A stretch of 64,000 nt of DNA from an uncultured Bacteriovoracaceae bacterium (lineage in GTDB: Bacteria > Bdellovibrionota > Bacteriovoracia > Bacteriovoracales > Bacteriovoracaceae), in assembly GCA_937931205.1 (NCBI GenBank), contig CALHBF010000015.1, positions 210,336 to 274,335 on the forward strand, written 5' to 3'. Under the pieces are notes generated by a model that worked only from the letters and a program-made list of their open reading frames with translations, did no database searches and was not told the DNA's origin. Positions 24,948-33,442 of this stretch are shown piece by piece. Made by a program: the position numbers and the translations under genes. Position 1 is the first letter of the stretch. The number at the start of each line of letters is the position of its first letter.

Positions 24948-26177
24948 TTACACCTTCCAACGAAACTGAATCGTTTCCCAGTTATGACATTGTGGACATC
25001 TCCAGAAAATTTCATCCGAGTTATAACCACACTGTGAGCAGTAGTGACGAGTCAGTGAACTATGAAGGTTATTCAGGAGTCCTTTCGTCTGAGAAAGGGC
25101 TTCATCCACCTTGCCTACTTCAATTAGTAGCTTAATGAATTCCACTTTAAGAACTTCACTCTGACCATGTCTCTTCATCCATTTATCAAGGAGATCAAAC
25201 GCTGCATCGGTGCGGTGCTGATCCTTGAGGAGACGAATTTTTGAAAGGACAACGGAAGGAGAAGTCATCAAATCAATATCGTTAAGACCTAAGAAATAAG
25301 TTTTTAACTTATCCAGACGCTCATAATACATCTCTTTATCTGCTGACTTAGGATTGAACTCATCAAGTGAGACAAAAATGAAAGTCGTGTACATCGGATG
25401 CTCTTTTAAGAGTTCAAGTAGAAGAGCATTTGCATCTTCCATCTTTCCCAACACCAGATAAAGTCTTAGACGTAGAATTTTGGCAGACACTGAAGGAGAA
25501 AAACGAAATGCATCTTCCAACTCTTCAGCACATGCTTTGTACTCACCTCGGGCAAAGAGAGAGCGGGCCTTCTCAACCAGGATATGAGAAATCGTCTCCG
25601 ATTGATTCTCCTGTCCTACTTTTGAAAGCATAATACGATAACTATAGGCCTGATCCCAATCTCCAATATCTTCAAAGATTCGACATAGGGCCATAATCAC
25701 ATCTTGCTGATCACGATTGATTTTTAAAACATCTTTATAAGTTTCAATCGCCTTATCAATGAATCCGCCCTTATCAAAATCTTGAGCGAGTTCTTTTAAG
25801 GCAAGAAGTCTGGTACTTTCTGAAATGGAATCGCGAGCAATGAGAGAACGGTGAATACTAATGGCCTTCTCAATTTCTCCGTTCACTCGAAACAGTCCAC
25901 CGAGAGCAAAATAGGTTTCAATCGTTTCACGATTTAGATCAACAGCATTCAAAAGCTCTTTAATCGCCAGATCTTTATTCCCTTTAATAAGGTATTGAGA
26001 GGCATTAAGGAAAATTTTTGACTGAGCTTCAAAAATAGAATTTCTATATTTTTTAGACAGCTTTACCGCTTTATCGCGCTCGATAACATAATGGTAAATC
26101 AATACCAAAGTAATGAGAACTGAAGCCACAGTGAGCGCATGATCCCTAACCCACTCAAAAAGCTGGATATAATCCAA
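24948..26177 (-). CDS. lapB: LapB-like TPR protein with zinc ribbon
   Basis: A 409-aa inner-membrane-anchored protein. It has one N-terminal TM helix (about 13-32), several TPR repeats (about 50-350, for example AIKELLNAVDLNRETIETYF) and a C-terminal rubredoxin-like metal site (CSQCGYN...WRCPQCHNW, about 379-400). This is the LapB (YciM) layout. In E. coli LapB presents LpxC to FtsH and so sets the rate of lipopolysaccharide synthesis. The start is a TTG at 26177 with AGGAG 6 bases before it. That Shine-Dalgarno overlaps the sppA stop, so the two are coupled. Confidence 0.82.
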   Translation of the reverse strand: MDYIQLFEWVRDHALTVASVLITLVLIYHYVIERDKAVKLSKKYRNSIFEAQSKIFLNASQYLIKGNKDLAIKELLNAVDLNRETIETYFALGGLFRVNGEIEKAISIHRSLIARDSISESTRLLALKELAQDFDKGGFIDKAIETYKDVLKINRDQQDVIMALCRIFEDIGDWDQAYSYRIMLSKVGQENQSETISHILVEKARSLFARGEYKACAEELEDAFRFSPSVSAKILRLRLYLVLGKMEDANALLLELLKEHPMYTTFIFVSLDEFNPKSADKEMYYERLDKLKTYFLGLNDIDLMTSPSVVLSKIRLLKDQHRTDAAFDLLDKWMKRHGQSEVLKVEFIKLLIEVGKVDEALSQTKGLLNNLHSSLTRHYCSQCGYNSDEIFWRCPQCHNWETIQFRWKV

Positions 26178-26186
26178 AACTAACTC

Positions 26187-27110
26187 CTACGGTTGATACA
26201 AATAGGCCGGACTTGCCGAAGATTTTGCTTCGATCAAAGAACGAACTGAATTCATAAAAGCACCGCTTTCTTCAAGAAAATCTGAGAAATCAAATTTCTT
26301 CTTAGCAGGCTTCATAAAACGAAGAGAAAACTCTCCTTGAAGCTCAAGCTCTTTATGAATTCTTCTACCAGCTTCCCAAAGGCCTGCAATTTCATCTACA
26401 AGACCAAACTCTTTTGCTTCTTGTCCGTGAAAAATTTGTCCTTGTGCCAGCTCAGTAATTTCACCTTTAATTTTATCTTTGCGAACATTCATAATGTCAG
26501 TGATGAATTGAGCATGTGTGCCCTTCACCATCTTTTGAAGGAAATCTCTTTCCTCATCAGTCATCGCACGTCCCGGATTTCCAATATCTTTATAACGACC
26601 GGCCTTGATTGTTTCAGTTCTATATTTTAAAAATTTATAGATTTCTGAGAGATCAGACATCTGCATGATCACACCAATTGAACCAGTCAACGTACCAGCA
26701 TTGGCGTAAATTTTTCTCGCCCCTGCTCCGATATAATATCCACCTGAAGCGGCAACGTTACCAAAGCTAGCATATACTGGTTTTGATTTATCAATACGTC
26801 TGACTTCCTCATAAATTTCCTGAGTCGGAGCAACTGCTCCTCCTGGAGAATCAATGCGAAGAATGATGGCCTTTACCGTCTTTGATTTTTCAGCGGCCAG
26901 AAGCATTTCTACAATTTTCTTCGACTCCATGATCGGCTCTTCGATAGGAACAACAGCAATAGGAGCACTTGCACTTTCAAGCACGCCCTCACTTGAGCCT
27001 ATATCTTTGATTTGAGAAATACTGAAAAAAGCGAAAAATAAAAAAACGAAAAAGAGAGCAGTTACCACAATAAAAATGCTAACAATCCCTTTAGATCTAT
27101 CTTGACTCAA
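26187..27110 (-). CDS. sppA: Signal peptide peptidase SppA (S49)
   Basis: Membrane-bound serine protease that digests cleaved signal peptides, 307 aa, the short SppA form. TM helix at about 8-28. The catalytic Ser is in NVAASGGYYIGAG and the general-base Lys in ETIKAGRYKDIGNP. RIDSPGGAVAPTQEIYEEV is the typical substrate-groove block. The start is a TTG at 27110 with AAGGAG 6 bases upstream. It is the first gene of the long minus-strand operon that includes lapB and the tol genes. Confidence 0.9.
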   Translation of the reverse strand: MSQDRSKGIVSIFIVVTALFFVFLFFAFFSISQIKDIGSSEGVLESASAPIAVVPIEEPIMESKKIVEMLLAAEKSKTVKAIILRIDSPGGAVAPTQEIYEEVRRIDKSKPVYASFGNVAASGGYYIGAGARKIYANAGTLTGSIGVIMQMSDLSEIYKFLKYRTETIKAGRYKDIGNPGRAMTDEERDFLQKMVKGTHAQFITDIMNVRKDKIKGEITELAQGQIFHGQEAKEFGLVDEIAGLWEAGRRIHKELELQGEFSLRFMKPAKKKFDFSDFLEESGAFMNSVRSLIEAKSSASPAYLYQP

Positions 27111-27178
27111 GCGGAACTCCTTCCCTGTAGTTTCCTAAGATCTTGATTATAGCTATTTTTCAGTGAAAAGGAAAAGAT

Positions 27179-28504
27179 CTAATACTGGCCTAAAGCGGAA
27201 CAGTATTGCTCTCTTCTCTGAATTTCTTGAAGTAACCAAGGAGTGGCCCCCATCCAAGAATTTTGACGGAGACGCTGATACTCTTGCGAATATTGAGCTG
27301 CGATCGTGGGAGATTGAACAACAATAAGTGTTTCATCGTTTGTATAATTAGCTGAATCTGACCAGTTCTGAGAGCCGAAAACAACTGTCTTTTGGTCAAC
27401 CACTGCGAATTTATGGTGTAGCATATCCCCTGCCACTAGACGAGGAACTCCCCCTTCTCTGATCGGTGTCTGCCAAGGATTGTTGTTATCCTCGTACACG
27501 CACTTCTTCTCATCAAGCATTTGAAGCCCAAGCATATCCAGAAGCTCTGAGTAACCGCGGAAAGCAAAGTTATTTTCGATTAAAACACCGATCCCAACAC
27601 CACGCTCATAAGCTCTCTTCATCACGTCCCCCAGTTTCTGATCAGAGAAAACAAAGAGTGCCGCCTGAATACTGCTTTGAGAAGCACCGAGGTATTTAGC
27701 TGCAAGACCATTTACGCTGTAGTTCCAGTGCATACGACGAGAAGTCGGAGAAAATTGAATCACTACTTTTTGACCACCAACCGTTACCGTTTGCGGACCA
27801 CGGTAAGTTTTGTTTTGTCCGAAGTTTCCACCCCAAAGTTGATCAAACTCTTGAGTGAAAACACGAGCGACACCTGGAGATTCAACAACCATGAGAGAGT
27901 TGGCATTCCCTCTGGTATTGGGAGCAAGGATATCACCATGGATACAGCTCATTGTGAAATTCGCTGAGCTGATAATTGTTCTTTTTCCATCAACCACCAC
28001 AAACTTGTGGTGCATAAGACCTGAACCAGCAGAACCATCAGATGTATCATCGATCAGAGGAACTCTGGCCAGACGAAGCATATAAATAGCATCACGTGAC
28101 TCAAGTTCACTTTGCTCTAGAATTCCATTGCGATTAACGTCCACCATGGCCGCAAGAGAAGTCATCGAAGACTCTCCTGTTTCTTCAAGAGCGTCACGTT
28201 GTTCAATGGCCGTAAAATTATATGAGTTCTCAATAACAATACGAACATCTACACCTTGGCGATGTTTCGCAATAAGGGCCTTGGCAATTTCTGGAAGTCT
28301 GATTTCTTGAACGGCGATGTAGATAGATGAGCGGGCCGTTTGGATTTGATTGATGATAGCTGCTTCTAAATTATCACCATAACGGTAAGTGCCACGAGGA
28401 TCAGTGTAGGCCTGATACTGGTTGTAGTTAAAATACGACTGAATTTGGGCCCAGCTGGAAAAGCTAATTAGTATTAGAAGTAAGCTAAGCGACCAATTTT
28501 TCAT
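27179..28504 (-). CDS. Exported phospholipase D-like protein with an EF-hand-like loop
   Basis: A 441-aa exported protein (signal to about residue 20, SSWAQ) with two PLD catalytic motifs: H165-x-K167-x4-D172 (MHHKFVVVDG) and a second, LHHKFAVVDQKTVVFGSQNWS in part, near residue 360. It should act on phosphodiesters of lipids or nucleic acids in the periplasm or outside. Between the first helices and HKD1 lies D122-x-N-x-N-G-x-L-E-x-x-E133, a good EF-hand calcium loop that is not part of the PLD fold. The gene stands alone. Confidence 0.85.
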   Translation of the reverse strand: MKNWSLSLLLILISFSSWAQIQSYFNYNQYQAYTDPRGTYRYGDNLEAAIINQIQTARSSIYIAVQEIRLPEIAKALIAKHRQGVDVRIVIENSYNFTAIEQRDALEETGESSMTSLAAMVDVNRNGILEQSELESRDAIYMLRLARVPLIDDTSDGSAGSGLMHHKFVVVDGKRTIISSANFTMSCIHGDILAPNTRGNANSLMVVESPGVARVFTQEFDQLWGGNFGQNKTYRGPQTVTVGGQKVVIQFSPTSRRMHWNYSVNGLAAKYLGASQSSIQAALFVFSDQKLGDVMKRAYERGVGIGVLIENNFAFRGYSELLDMLGLQMLDEKKCVYEDNNNPWQTPIREGGVPRLVAGDMLHHKFAVVDQKTVVFGSQNWSDSANYTNDETLIVVQSPTIAAQYSQEYQRLRQNSWMGATPWLLQEIQRREQYCSALGQY

Positions 28505-28577
28505 AAAAACCTTTGGTGATTACCTGACTAGCATGCTCTCCATTATTGTTCATAAAGTCATCCAAAATAATCTGACA

Positions 28578-28605
28578 TTGACTTAAATTAAACTAAATTT
28601 ATGTA
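28578..28605 (+). promoter_or_regulatory. Possible promoter of the 86-aa secreted protein gene
   Basis: TTGACT (28578-28583) and TATGTA (28600-28605), 16 bases apart, lie about 80 bases before the ATG at 28684. The leader then contains a 7-bp hairpin, CTCTAGG/CCTAGAG (28652-28658 with 28662-28668), just before the AAGGA ribosome site. Confidence 0.4.
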
Positions 28606-28683
28606 CATTCGGGTAGAAACTTTAGTTCTTTTCGAAATCTTCCGAAGAGCCCTCTAGGAGTCCTAGAGACAAGGATAAAGAAT

Positions 28684-28944
28684 ATGATTAAGAATTTTTT
28701 TGTTTTATTAGTTTTTGCTTTTATTACTTCAGCCTATGCCAAACATCCAGTAGTACAAGAAACACTGAGTGACGCTGAAAGCTTCAAGCTTCAGAAAGCA
28801 GAGCCTGAGAAAAAAGAAGGACGTGACATTGCTGGTGATGGATACAAACCTCGCCACCGTGTACAAAGAGACCTTTCAGCCCCTGAAGCAGCACCTAGCG
28901 AGTCGTCTGATTCTGAACTACGTTATTGGCAATACTCGGAATAA
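28684..28944 (+). CDS. Small secreted charged protein
   Basis: An 86-aa product with a signal peptide (to about residue 19, ITSAYA) and a mature chain of about 67 charged residues with no Cys and no hydrophobic core. It contains KKEGRDIAGDGYKPRHRV and a Ser/Glu-rich tail, and is probably disordered. AAGGA lies 8 bases before the ATG and a leader hairpin stands before that. Its last 50 bases overlap the 3' end of the convergent rlmN gene. Function unknown. Confidence 0.55.
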   Translation: MIKNFFVLLVFAFITSAYAKHPVVQETLSDAESFKLQKAEPEKKEGRDIAGDGYKPRHRVQRDLSAPEAAPSESSDSELRYWQYSE

Positions 28945-30019
28945 CAACTGGACCCTCGTCCTTATTCCAAAGATTGACCTTATCATATTCGCTTTTAAGC
29001 TGTCCGCATGCCGCGAGGATATCACTTCCCTTCGTCGTGCGGATAGTACAAGTAAATCCACGCTTAATCATCTGATCTAAAAACCACATAATTTTCTGTT
29101 CACTTGGACGCTTATACTTTGAGCCTGGAAACTCGTTGAATGGAATAAGGTTAATTTTTGATTCTTTTGAATTTAGTAGCTCTGCCAATGCAACAACATC
29201 TTCCATCGTATCATTCACACCATCGGCTAAAAGATACTCATAAGTAATACGACGGTGAGCTTTAAGAGGAATCTTCTTAATAGCAGCAAAGAGCCTATCA
29301 AGGTCATAGACCTTATTGATTGGCATCATCTCAGTACGTACATCGTTGCGTGCCGAGTGAAGAGAGATAGCAAGGTTAACTGGAGGGAAATCCAGAGCTA
29401 GTTTTTCAATAGCAGGCACAAGTCCTGAAGTAGAAAGAGTAATTCGACGCTGACCAAGACCTAAGCCTCTTTCGTGAAGGAAGATCTCAGTAGCACGCTT
29501 CATATTCTCATAGTTATGAAGTGGCTCACCTTGACCCATATAAACGATATTGGTGAGTTTTTCTTCCGGGCCAACGTTATCAAATAGCCACTGTTGAACA
29601 CTCATATACTGTCCAACAACTTCGCCCGTTTTTAAATGTCTCTTTAATCCTTGAGTCGCTGTATGACAGAAAGTACACCCAACAGCGCAACCAACCTGAC
29701 TTGATACACATAAAGTGAGACGATCTCTTGCAGGAATAGCTACTGCTTCCACTGTTTGACCGTCATACATTTTCACCAAAAATTTGCGGGTTCCGTCTTT
29801 AGAGAGACCATTCCAAACAATTTTATTTAACTCTGTTGAATACTGTTCTTGAATAAATTCACGAGTCTTCTTCGCAACGTTTGACCAATTTTCAGGATTA
29901 AACTCCCACTTCTTATAAAGCCAATCAAAGATTTGGGTAGCACCAAAACCTGAGACTTTATTGTCCGTAAGGATTTTTTTTAATTCATCATGAGAAAGGT
30001 CAAAAATTGAAGGTTTCAT
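28895..30019 (-). CDS. rlmN: 23S rRNA/tRNA adenine-C2 methyltransferase RlmN
   Basis: Radical-SAM enzyme, 374 aa, that methylates A2503 of 23S rRNA and A37 of some tRNAs. The iron-sulfur ligands are C111, C115 and C118 (CAVGCTFCH). The methyl-carrying pair is C104 (TLCVSSQ) and C338 (DILAACGQL). GQGEP (162-166) binds SAM. The C-terminal extension after residue 345 is longer than usual. Its 3' end overlaps a convergent gene by 50 bases. A 5-bp hairpin lies directly before the ATG and no Shine-Dalgarno is visible. Confidence 0.95.
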   Translation of the reverse strand: MKPSIFDLSHDELKKILTDNKVSGFGATQIFDWLYKKWEFNPENWSNVAKKTREFIQEQYSTELNKIVWNGLSKDGTRKFLVKMYDGQTVEAVAIPARDRLTLCVSSQVGCAVGCTFCHTATQGLKRHLKTGEVVGQYMSVQQWLFDNVGPEEKLTNIVYMGQGEPLHNYENMKRATEIFLHERGLGLGQRRITLSTSGLVPAIEKLALDFPPVNLAISLHSARNDVRTEMMPINKVYDLDRLFAAIKKIPLKAHRRITYEYLLADGVNDTMEDVVALAELLNSKESKINLIPFNEFPGSKYKRPSEQKIMWFLDQMIKRGFTCTIRTTKGSDILAACGQLKSEYDKVNLWNKDEGPVVIPSIANNVVQNQTTR

Positions 30020-30038
30020 AGGGCCACAAAGTAGCCCT
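30020..30038 (-). promoter_or_regulatory. Hairpin directly before the rlmN start codon
   Basis: AGGGC (30020-30024) and GCCCT (30034-30038) can pair over a 9-base loop in the rlmN leader, ending at the base before the ATG. There is no purine-rich ribosome site beside it. It may limit translation, but a 5-bp stem can also arise by chance. Confidence 0.25.
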
Positions 30039-30063
30039 ACACTGGGGATTTTGCAAGTTTAAA

Positions 30064-30078
30064 GGGGGAGAAGCCCCC
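30064..30078 (-). terminator. Probable terminator of the glycosidase-like pair
   Basis: On the minus strand GGGGG-CTTCT-CCCCC is followed by TTTAAACTTG, 42 bases after the stop of the 128-aa gene. The stem is strong but the T run is short. Confidence 0.55.
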
Positions 30079-30120
30079 TAACTCTGAAATATTTATGGAG
30101 ATAGACTGATCCGCTAACCC

Positions 30121-30507
30121 TTAGAAAAAGCGAGAAAGAAAGTTTTTTTTCCGACTAACCCCTTCTCTCTTCAAACTTTCCCCAAAACCTAAGAAGATTT
30201 GTCGAAAACTTGAGAGATCACGGGCCCCATCGATTCCCACATTCAAATCTTGAACTGAAATCAATCTTACCTCATCCTCATCCAGGATTTCGGCCAGTTT
30301 TAATGAGAAGTTTTTTAGCTCATCCAATGTCTGAAATGTCAGATCAGTGGAAGTATTTTCACTGATGGATTGCAGAGCTTCTTTGAGCATATTTCCCGCC
30401 ACAAAGCCCATCCCGGAAAAACTATAAACGACCTGATATTGAGCAGGACTAAATTCCCCCATCTCATCTTGGGAAGACTGAAAGTGATAGATAACAGCTA
30501 AATTCAT
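30121..30507 (-). CDS. Conserved-looking 128-aa protein of unknown function
   Basis: Cytosolic, no signal or membrane helix. It begins MNLAVIYHFQSSQ, with a beta-alpha pattern (YQVVYSFSGMGFVAGNMLKEA) that looks like a small alpha/beta fold, and a basic C-terminus. No family recognised. Its ATG overlaps the stop of the glycosidase-like gene (ATGA), with GGAG 5 bases before it, so the two are co-translated and probably work together. Confidence 0.6.
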   Translation of the reverse strand: MNLAVIYHFQSSQDEMGEFSPAQYQVVYSFSGMGFVAGNMLKEALQSISENTSTDLTFQTLDELKNFSLKLAEILDEDEVRLISVQDLNVGIDGARDLSSFRQIFLGFGESLKREGVSRKKNFLSRFF

Positions 30508-32150
30508 CTCATCTCCTCAAAGTGACCAAAATCCAGAGAAATTCTTCCCTGAGGAAGAAGTTCAACATCAATTACCTGACCTGTTGATTTGGCCTGAGCC
30601 TTTTGAGGATCAATCAAACGCATAAATGCGAACTTCCCTTGCGTATGGATTTTTACTTGTTTTTTATAACTGGTTGGATTGAATAAACTCACTCGACGAA
30701 CATCCAGATAATTGAGTTCATCATGAGCGCATTCTCTCTGTTTCCATAGGCTGAAAACATCATCACTCAGCTCAGTATGTAAGTGATCGACTTCCATCAC
30801 TTCGAAAACTTTTTTCCAAAACACCTGATAATTTTCTTTGTTCAGTTCCGTACCGTCATAAATCAGAAGTTTTCCATCCCCTAGTTGAGTAAGAGTCATC
30901 TGGCTCTGAAATTTCACACTTTCGACCTTTAAATTATTTTCATAATAAAAAAGTCCAAGCCTCTTATCCAGCTCCGGATCGATGGAGTTTCTATCGATGA
31001 TAATCTTTTTCCCAAGAAGAAAACTTTTCAAAACCAGCGTAAAATGAGTTTTATCTAAGTACTTCGCATGAACGATTTTCAAAGCATCTGATTCTTTAAA
31101 ATCTTCATGATGGAAACGATAAAGCCAGCGGTAATTAGCACTCAAATGCTGATGCAGACCTTGTCCGAAAAAATCTTGTGGTTTTGGAGAATACAACTCA
31201 AACAGACATAAACCAGACCAGGTATTATCCTTAAGCCAAGCATCACCTTGTATGAAATGATCTTTCAGAACAGCATCCAAAAGCCCTTTCTTTTCTTCAT
31301 GACGAAGAAGAGTTGAACTGATTTTACGAGCAAAAAGATAATGCTCGAAGAGATCAATAAAGTAGCCCAGCTCCGACTTTCCGGTGGTTAAAGAACGCTC
31401 AATTGTCTCTTTAGGAGAAGCTCCTAAAAAACAAACTTCCTCGTGTCCTTCCCAAAAGTTTTTTAATGCAGCTTTGGCCGTTTCTTTAAACAGTCCATGT
31501 ACTTCATTAATAAATTCTTCCTGAAGTTTCACTTCTCTCGTTGGATCTTCCAGATCTTCAATACCATTCTGTTTTAAATAACGGCCAAATCCTTGCTCGA
31601 AGGCTAAAGAGCGGTCATACAAAAATGAATAAAGCACTCCGCTTTCATTGAAAAAATACTGATGTCCGATAACTGGAATATTGATATTACTTTTAATCAA
31701 AAATTCTTTAAATGATTTTAAGAATGATCCAAAGGCCATAAAAACCTTAGGCTCAAAGTAAGAATACATCTTCTGCAAATTACTCTGAGAATTAAAACTG
31801 CACAGGTGTACACCCTGCGGTCCAACACTGATGTGTCGGGCGGCATAAACAGGAGTTCCCCCATTAGGCATCAAGGGACAAGGAGTCAAAGGAAAGACCC
31901 ACTTGAACTTAATGCGGTGTTGCGTAAAGATTTCCACTAAGCGTTTGAGGTCACGTTCCGCATGGTAATGCCCATAATCCCACTGATCTGGACCTTCTGC
32001 GTGAAAACCCCAGTAAACCGGAATATAGTGTACCTTACTGGTATCAAGTGTTCTGATACGACTCTCCCATAGAGAGGCTGAGGTTTTCCAATAACAAAAC
32101 CACTGCTCACCAGGTAATACGGGGTCATCAGACAATAGCGCCTCTTTCAA
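30504..32150 (-). CDS. TIM-barrel, possibly glycoside-hydrolase-like protein
   Basis: A 548-aa protein without signal peptide. The N-terminal half has features of beta-galactosidase-type (GH42/GH35) barrels: an early YWGFHAEGPDQWDYGHYHA stretch like the W-x-H-E-P-E-G-Q-Y-D block, DLKRLVEIF, and PVIGHQYFFNESG with a candidate catalytic Glu. The C-terminal part has beta-strand segments similar to the domains that follow such barrels. I cannot fix the two catalytic acids, so activity is uncertain. The start is a TTG at 32150 with GAGGAG 8 bases upstream. No ATG is nearby. Co-translated with the 128-aa gene. Confidence 0.45.
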   Translation of the reverse strand: MKEALLSDDPVLPGEQWFCYWKTSASLWESRIRTLDTSKVHYIPVYWGFHAEGPDQWDYGHYHAERDLKRLVEIFTQHRIKFKWVFPLTPCPLMPNGGTPVYAARHISVGPQGVHLCSFNSQSNLQKMYSYFEPKVFMAFGSFLKSFKEFLIKSNINIPVIGHQYFFNESGVLYSFLYDRSLAFEQGFGRYLKQNGIEDLEDPTREVKLQEEFINEVHGLFKETAKAALKNFWEGHEEVCFLGASPKETIERSLTTGKSELGYFIDLFEHYLFARKISSTLLRHEEKKGLLDAVLKDHFIQGDAWLKDNTWSGLCLFELYSPKPQDFFGQGLHQHLSANYRWLYRFHHEDFKESDALKIVHAKYLDKTHFTLVLKSFLLGKKIIIDRNSIDPELDKRLGLFYYENNLKVESVKFQSQMTLTQLGDGKLLIYDGTELNKENYQVFWKKVFEVMEVDHLHTELSDDVFSLWKQRECAHDELNYLDVRRVSLFNPTSYKKQVKIHTQGKFAFMRLIDPQKAQAKSTGQVIDVELLPQGRISLDFGHFEEMR

Positions 32151-32284
32151 TCTTTAGCTCCTCTCAAAACTCCTTCTAGTTTAGCGCAAGAAAGTGCAAC
32201 ATTGGTAATTAAATAATCGACTCTAATATTTCCCAAAAACTGATTTTTCCGCTACACTTTGGGCTCTTGAAAAAGGATATAGCT

Positions 32285-33430
32285 ATGTGGTTTTTTACGT
32301 CAGAAGAAAAAGAACTCCAAAACGTTTGCCGTGATTTTGCTCAGAATGAGCTGGCCCCGTTTGCTGAAAAGCATGACAACGAAGAAAGTTTTAATATCAA
32401 CGCCTTTAAAAAGATGGGTGAACTAGGACTTCTCGGTATTACTGCTGACCCAGAATATGGTGGAGCAGGCCTAGGTGCCGTAGCCGCAACGATTGTGATG
32501 GAGGAGTTTGGCCGCGCTTGTGCTGGTTCTACCCTTTCATACCTTGCCCACACTATCCTTTGTGTTAACAACCTAAACAATAACGGCTCCCCTGAACAGA
32601 AAGCAAAATATCTTCCAAAACTTATTTCGGGAGAACACGTTGGTTGTATGGGTATGAGTGAGCCTGAATTTGGTTCTGATGCTGTTGGTATGCAATGTAA
32701 AGCTACAGCGGTTAATGGTGGTTACCAAATCACTGGTAATAAAATGTGGATTACGAATGCTCAGTACGCCGATGTTACTTACCTCTATACAAGAACTGGT
32801 CCGGGTAAAAAAGATCTGACAACTTTCATCGTAGAGAAAGGCACTCCAGGTTTCACTGTTTCAAAAGAGATTCATAAAATGGGTATGCGCTCATCCCCTA
32901 CTGGAGAACTTTCTTTTGATAAGTCTTTTGTCCCTATGGCCAATCGTGTAGGTGCCGAAGGTGATTCAGTTATTCACATGATGAAAAATCTTGAGATCGA
33001 AAGAATTACCATTGCGGGAATTTCTCTTGGTATCGCACAGGCCTGTCTTGATCAGTGCGTGAAATATGCTGGTGAAAGAAAACAATTCGGCAAAACGCTT
33101 GCAAACTTCCAATTGATTCAAAAAATGATTGCTGAGATGTATGCTGAAACTGAAGCGATGAGACGTATGCTCTACACTGTTTGTTATGAGTACGATCACG
33201 GGCACCGCTCTAACATGCTAGCTTCAGCAGTGAAACTTCAGCTTCCAAAGATGGCGACAAAAATTGCACTCGATGCGATTCAACTCCACGGCGGATACGG
33301 TTACTCAAGAGAGTTCCCTGTTGAGCGCATGATGAGAGATAACAAGCTCAATGAAATTGGAGCTGGAACAAATGAAGTAATGATTCTTATCATTGCTAAA
33401 AATTTACTTAACGAAGCGCTTAAGCACTAA
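32285..33430 (+). CDS. Acyl-CoA dehydrogenase, isovaleryl-CoA dehydrogenase type
   Basis: FAD enzyme of 381 aa that forms the alpha-beta double bond of an acyl-CoA. The usual Glu of the C-terminal YEGT motif is replaced (IGAGTNEV), and a Glu is found instead in helix G (NLEIERITIAG). This swap is a mark of isovaleryl-CoA dehydrogenases, so branched chains from leucine are the likely substrate. FAD-binding blocks GCMGMSEPEFGSDAVGM and MWITNAQYAD are present. I start at the ATG at 32285 (AAGGA 7 bases upstream), not at an in-frame TTG six codons before. Twelve bases precede the next dehydrogenase gene. Confidence 0.85.
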   Translation: MWFFTSEEKELQNVCRDFAQNELAPFAEKHDNEESFNINAFKKMGELGLLGITADPEYGGAGLGAVAATIVMEEFGRACAGSTLSYLAHTILCVNNLNNNGSPEQKAKYLPKLISGEHVGCMGMSEPEFGSDAVGMQCKATAVNGGYQITGNKMWITNAQYADVTYLYTRTGPGKKDLTTFIVEKGTPGFTVSKEIHKMGMRSSPTGELSFDKSFVPMANRVGAEGDSVIHMMKNLEIERITIAGISLGIAQACLDQCVKYAGERKQFGKTLANFQLIQKMIAEMYAETEAMRRMLYTVCYEYDHGHRSNMLASAVKLQLPKMATKIALDAIQLHGGYGYSREFPVERMMRDNKLNEIGAGTNEVMILIIAKNLLNEALKH

Positions 33431-33442
33431 GGTCCGGATCAA

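Noticed and set aside
28518..28700. Promoter region searched for a second RNA-element copy or a riboswitch
   Set aside because: Only a 7-bp hairpin was found. None of the conserved blocks of the element occurs here.
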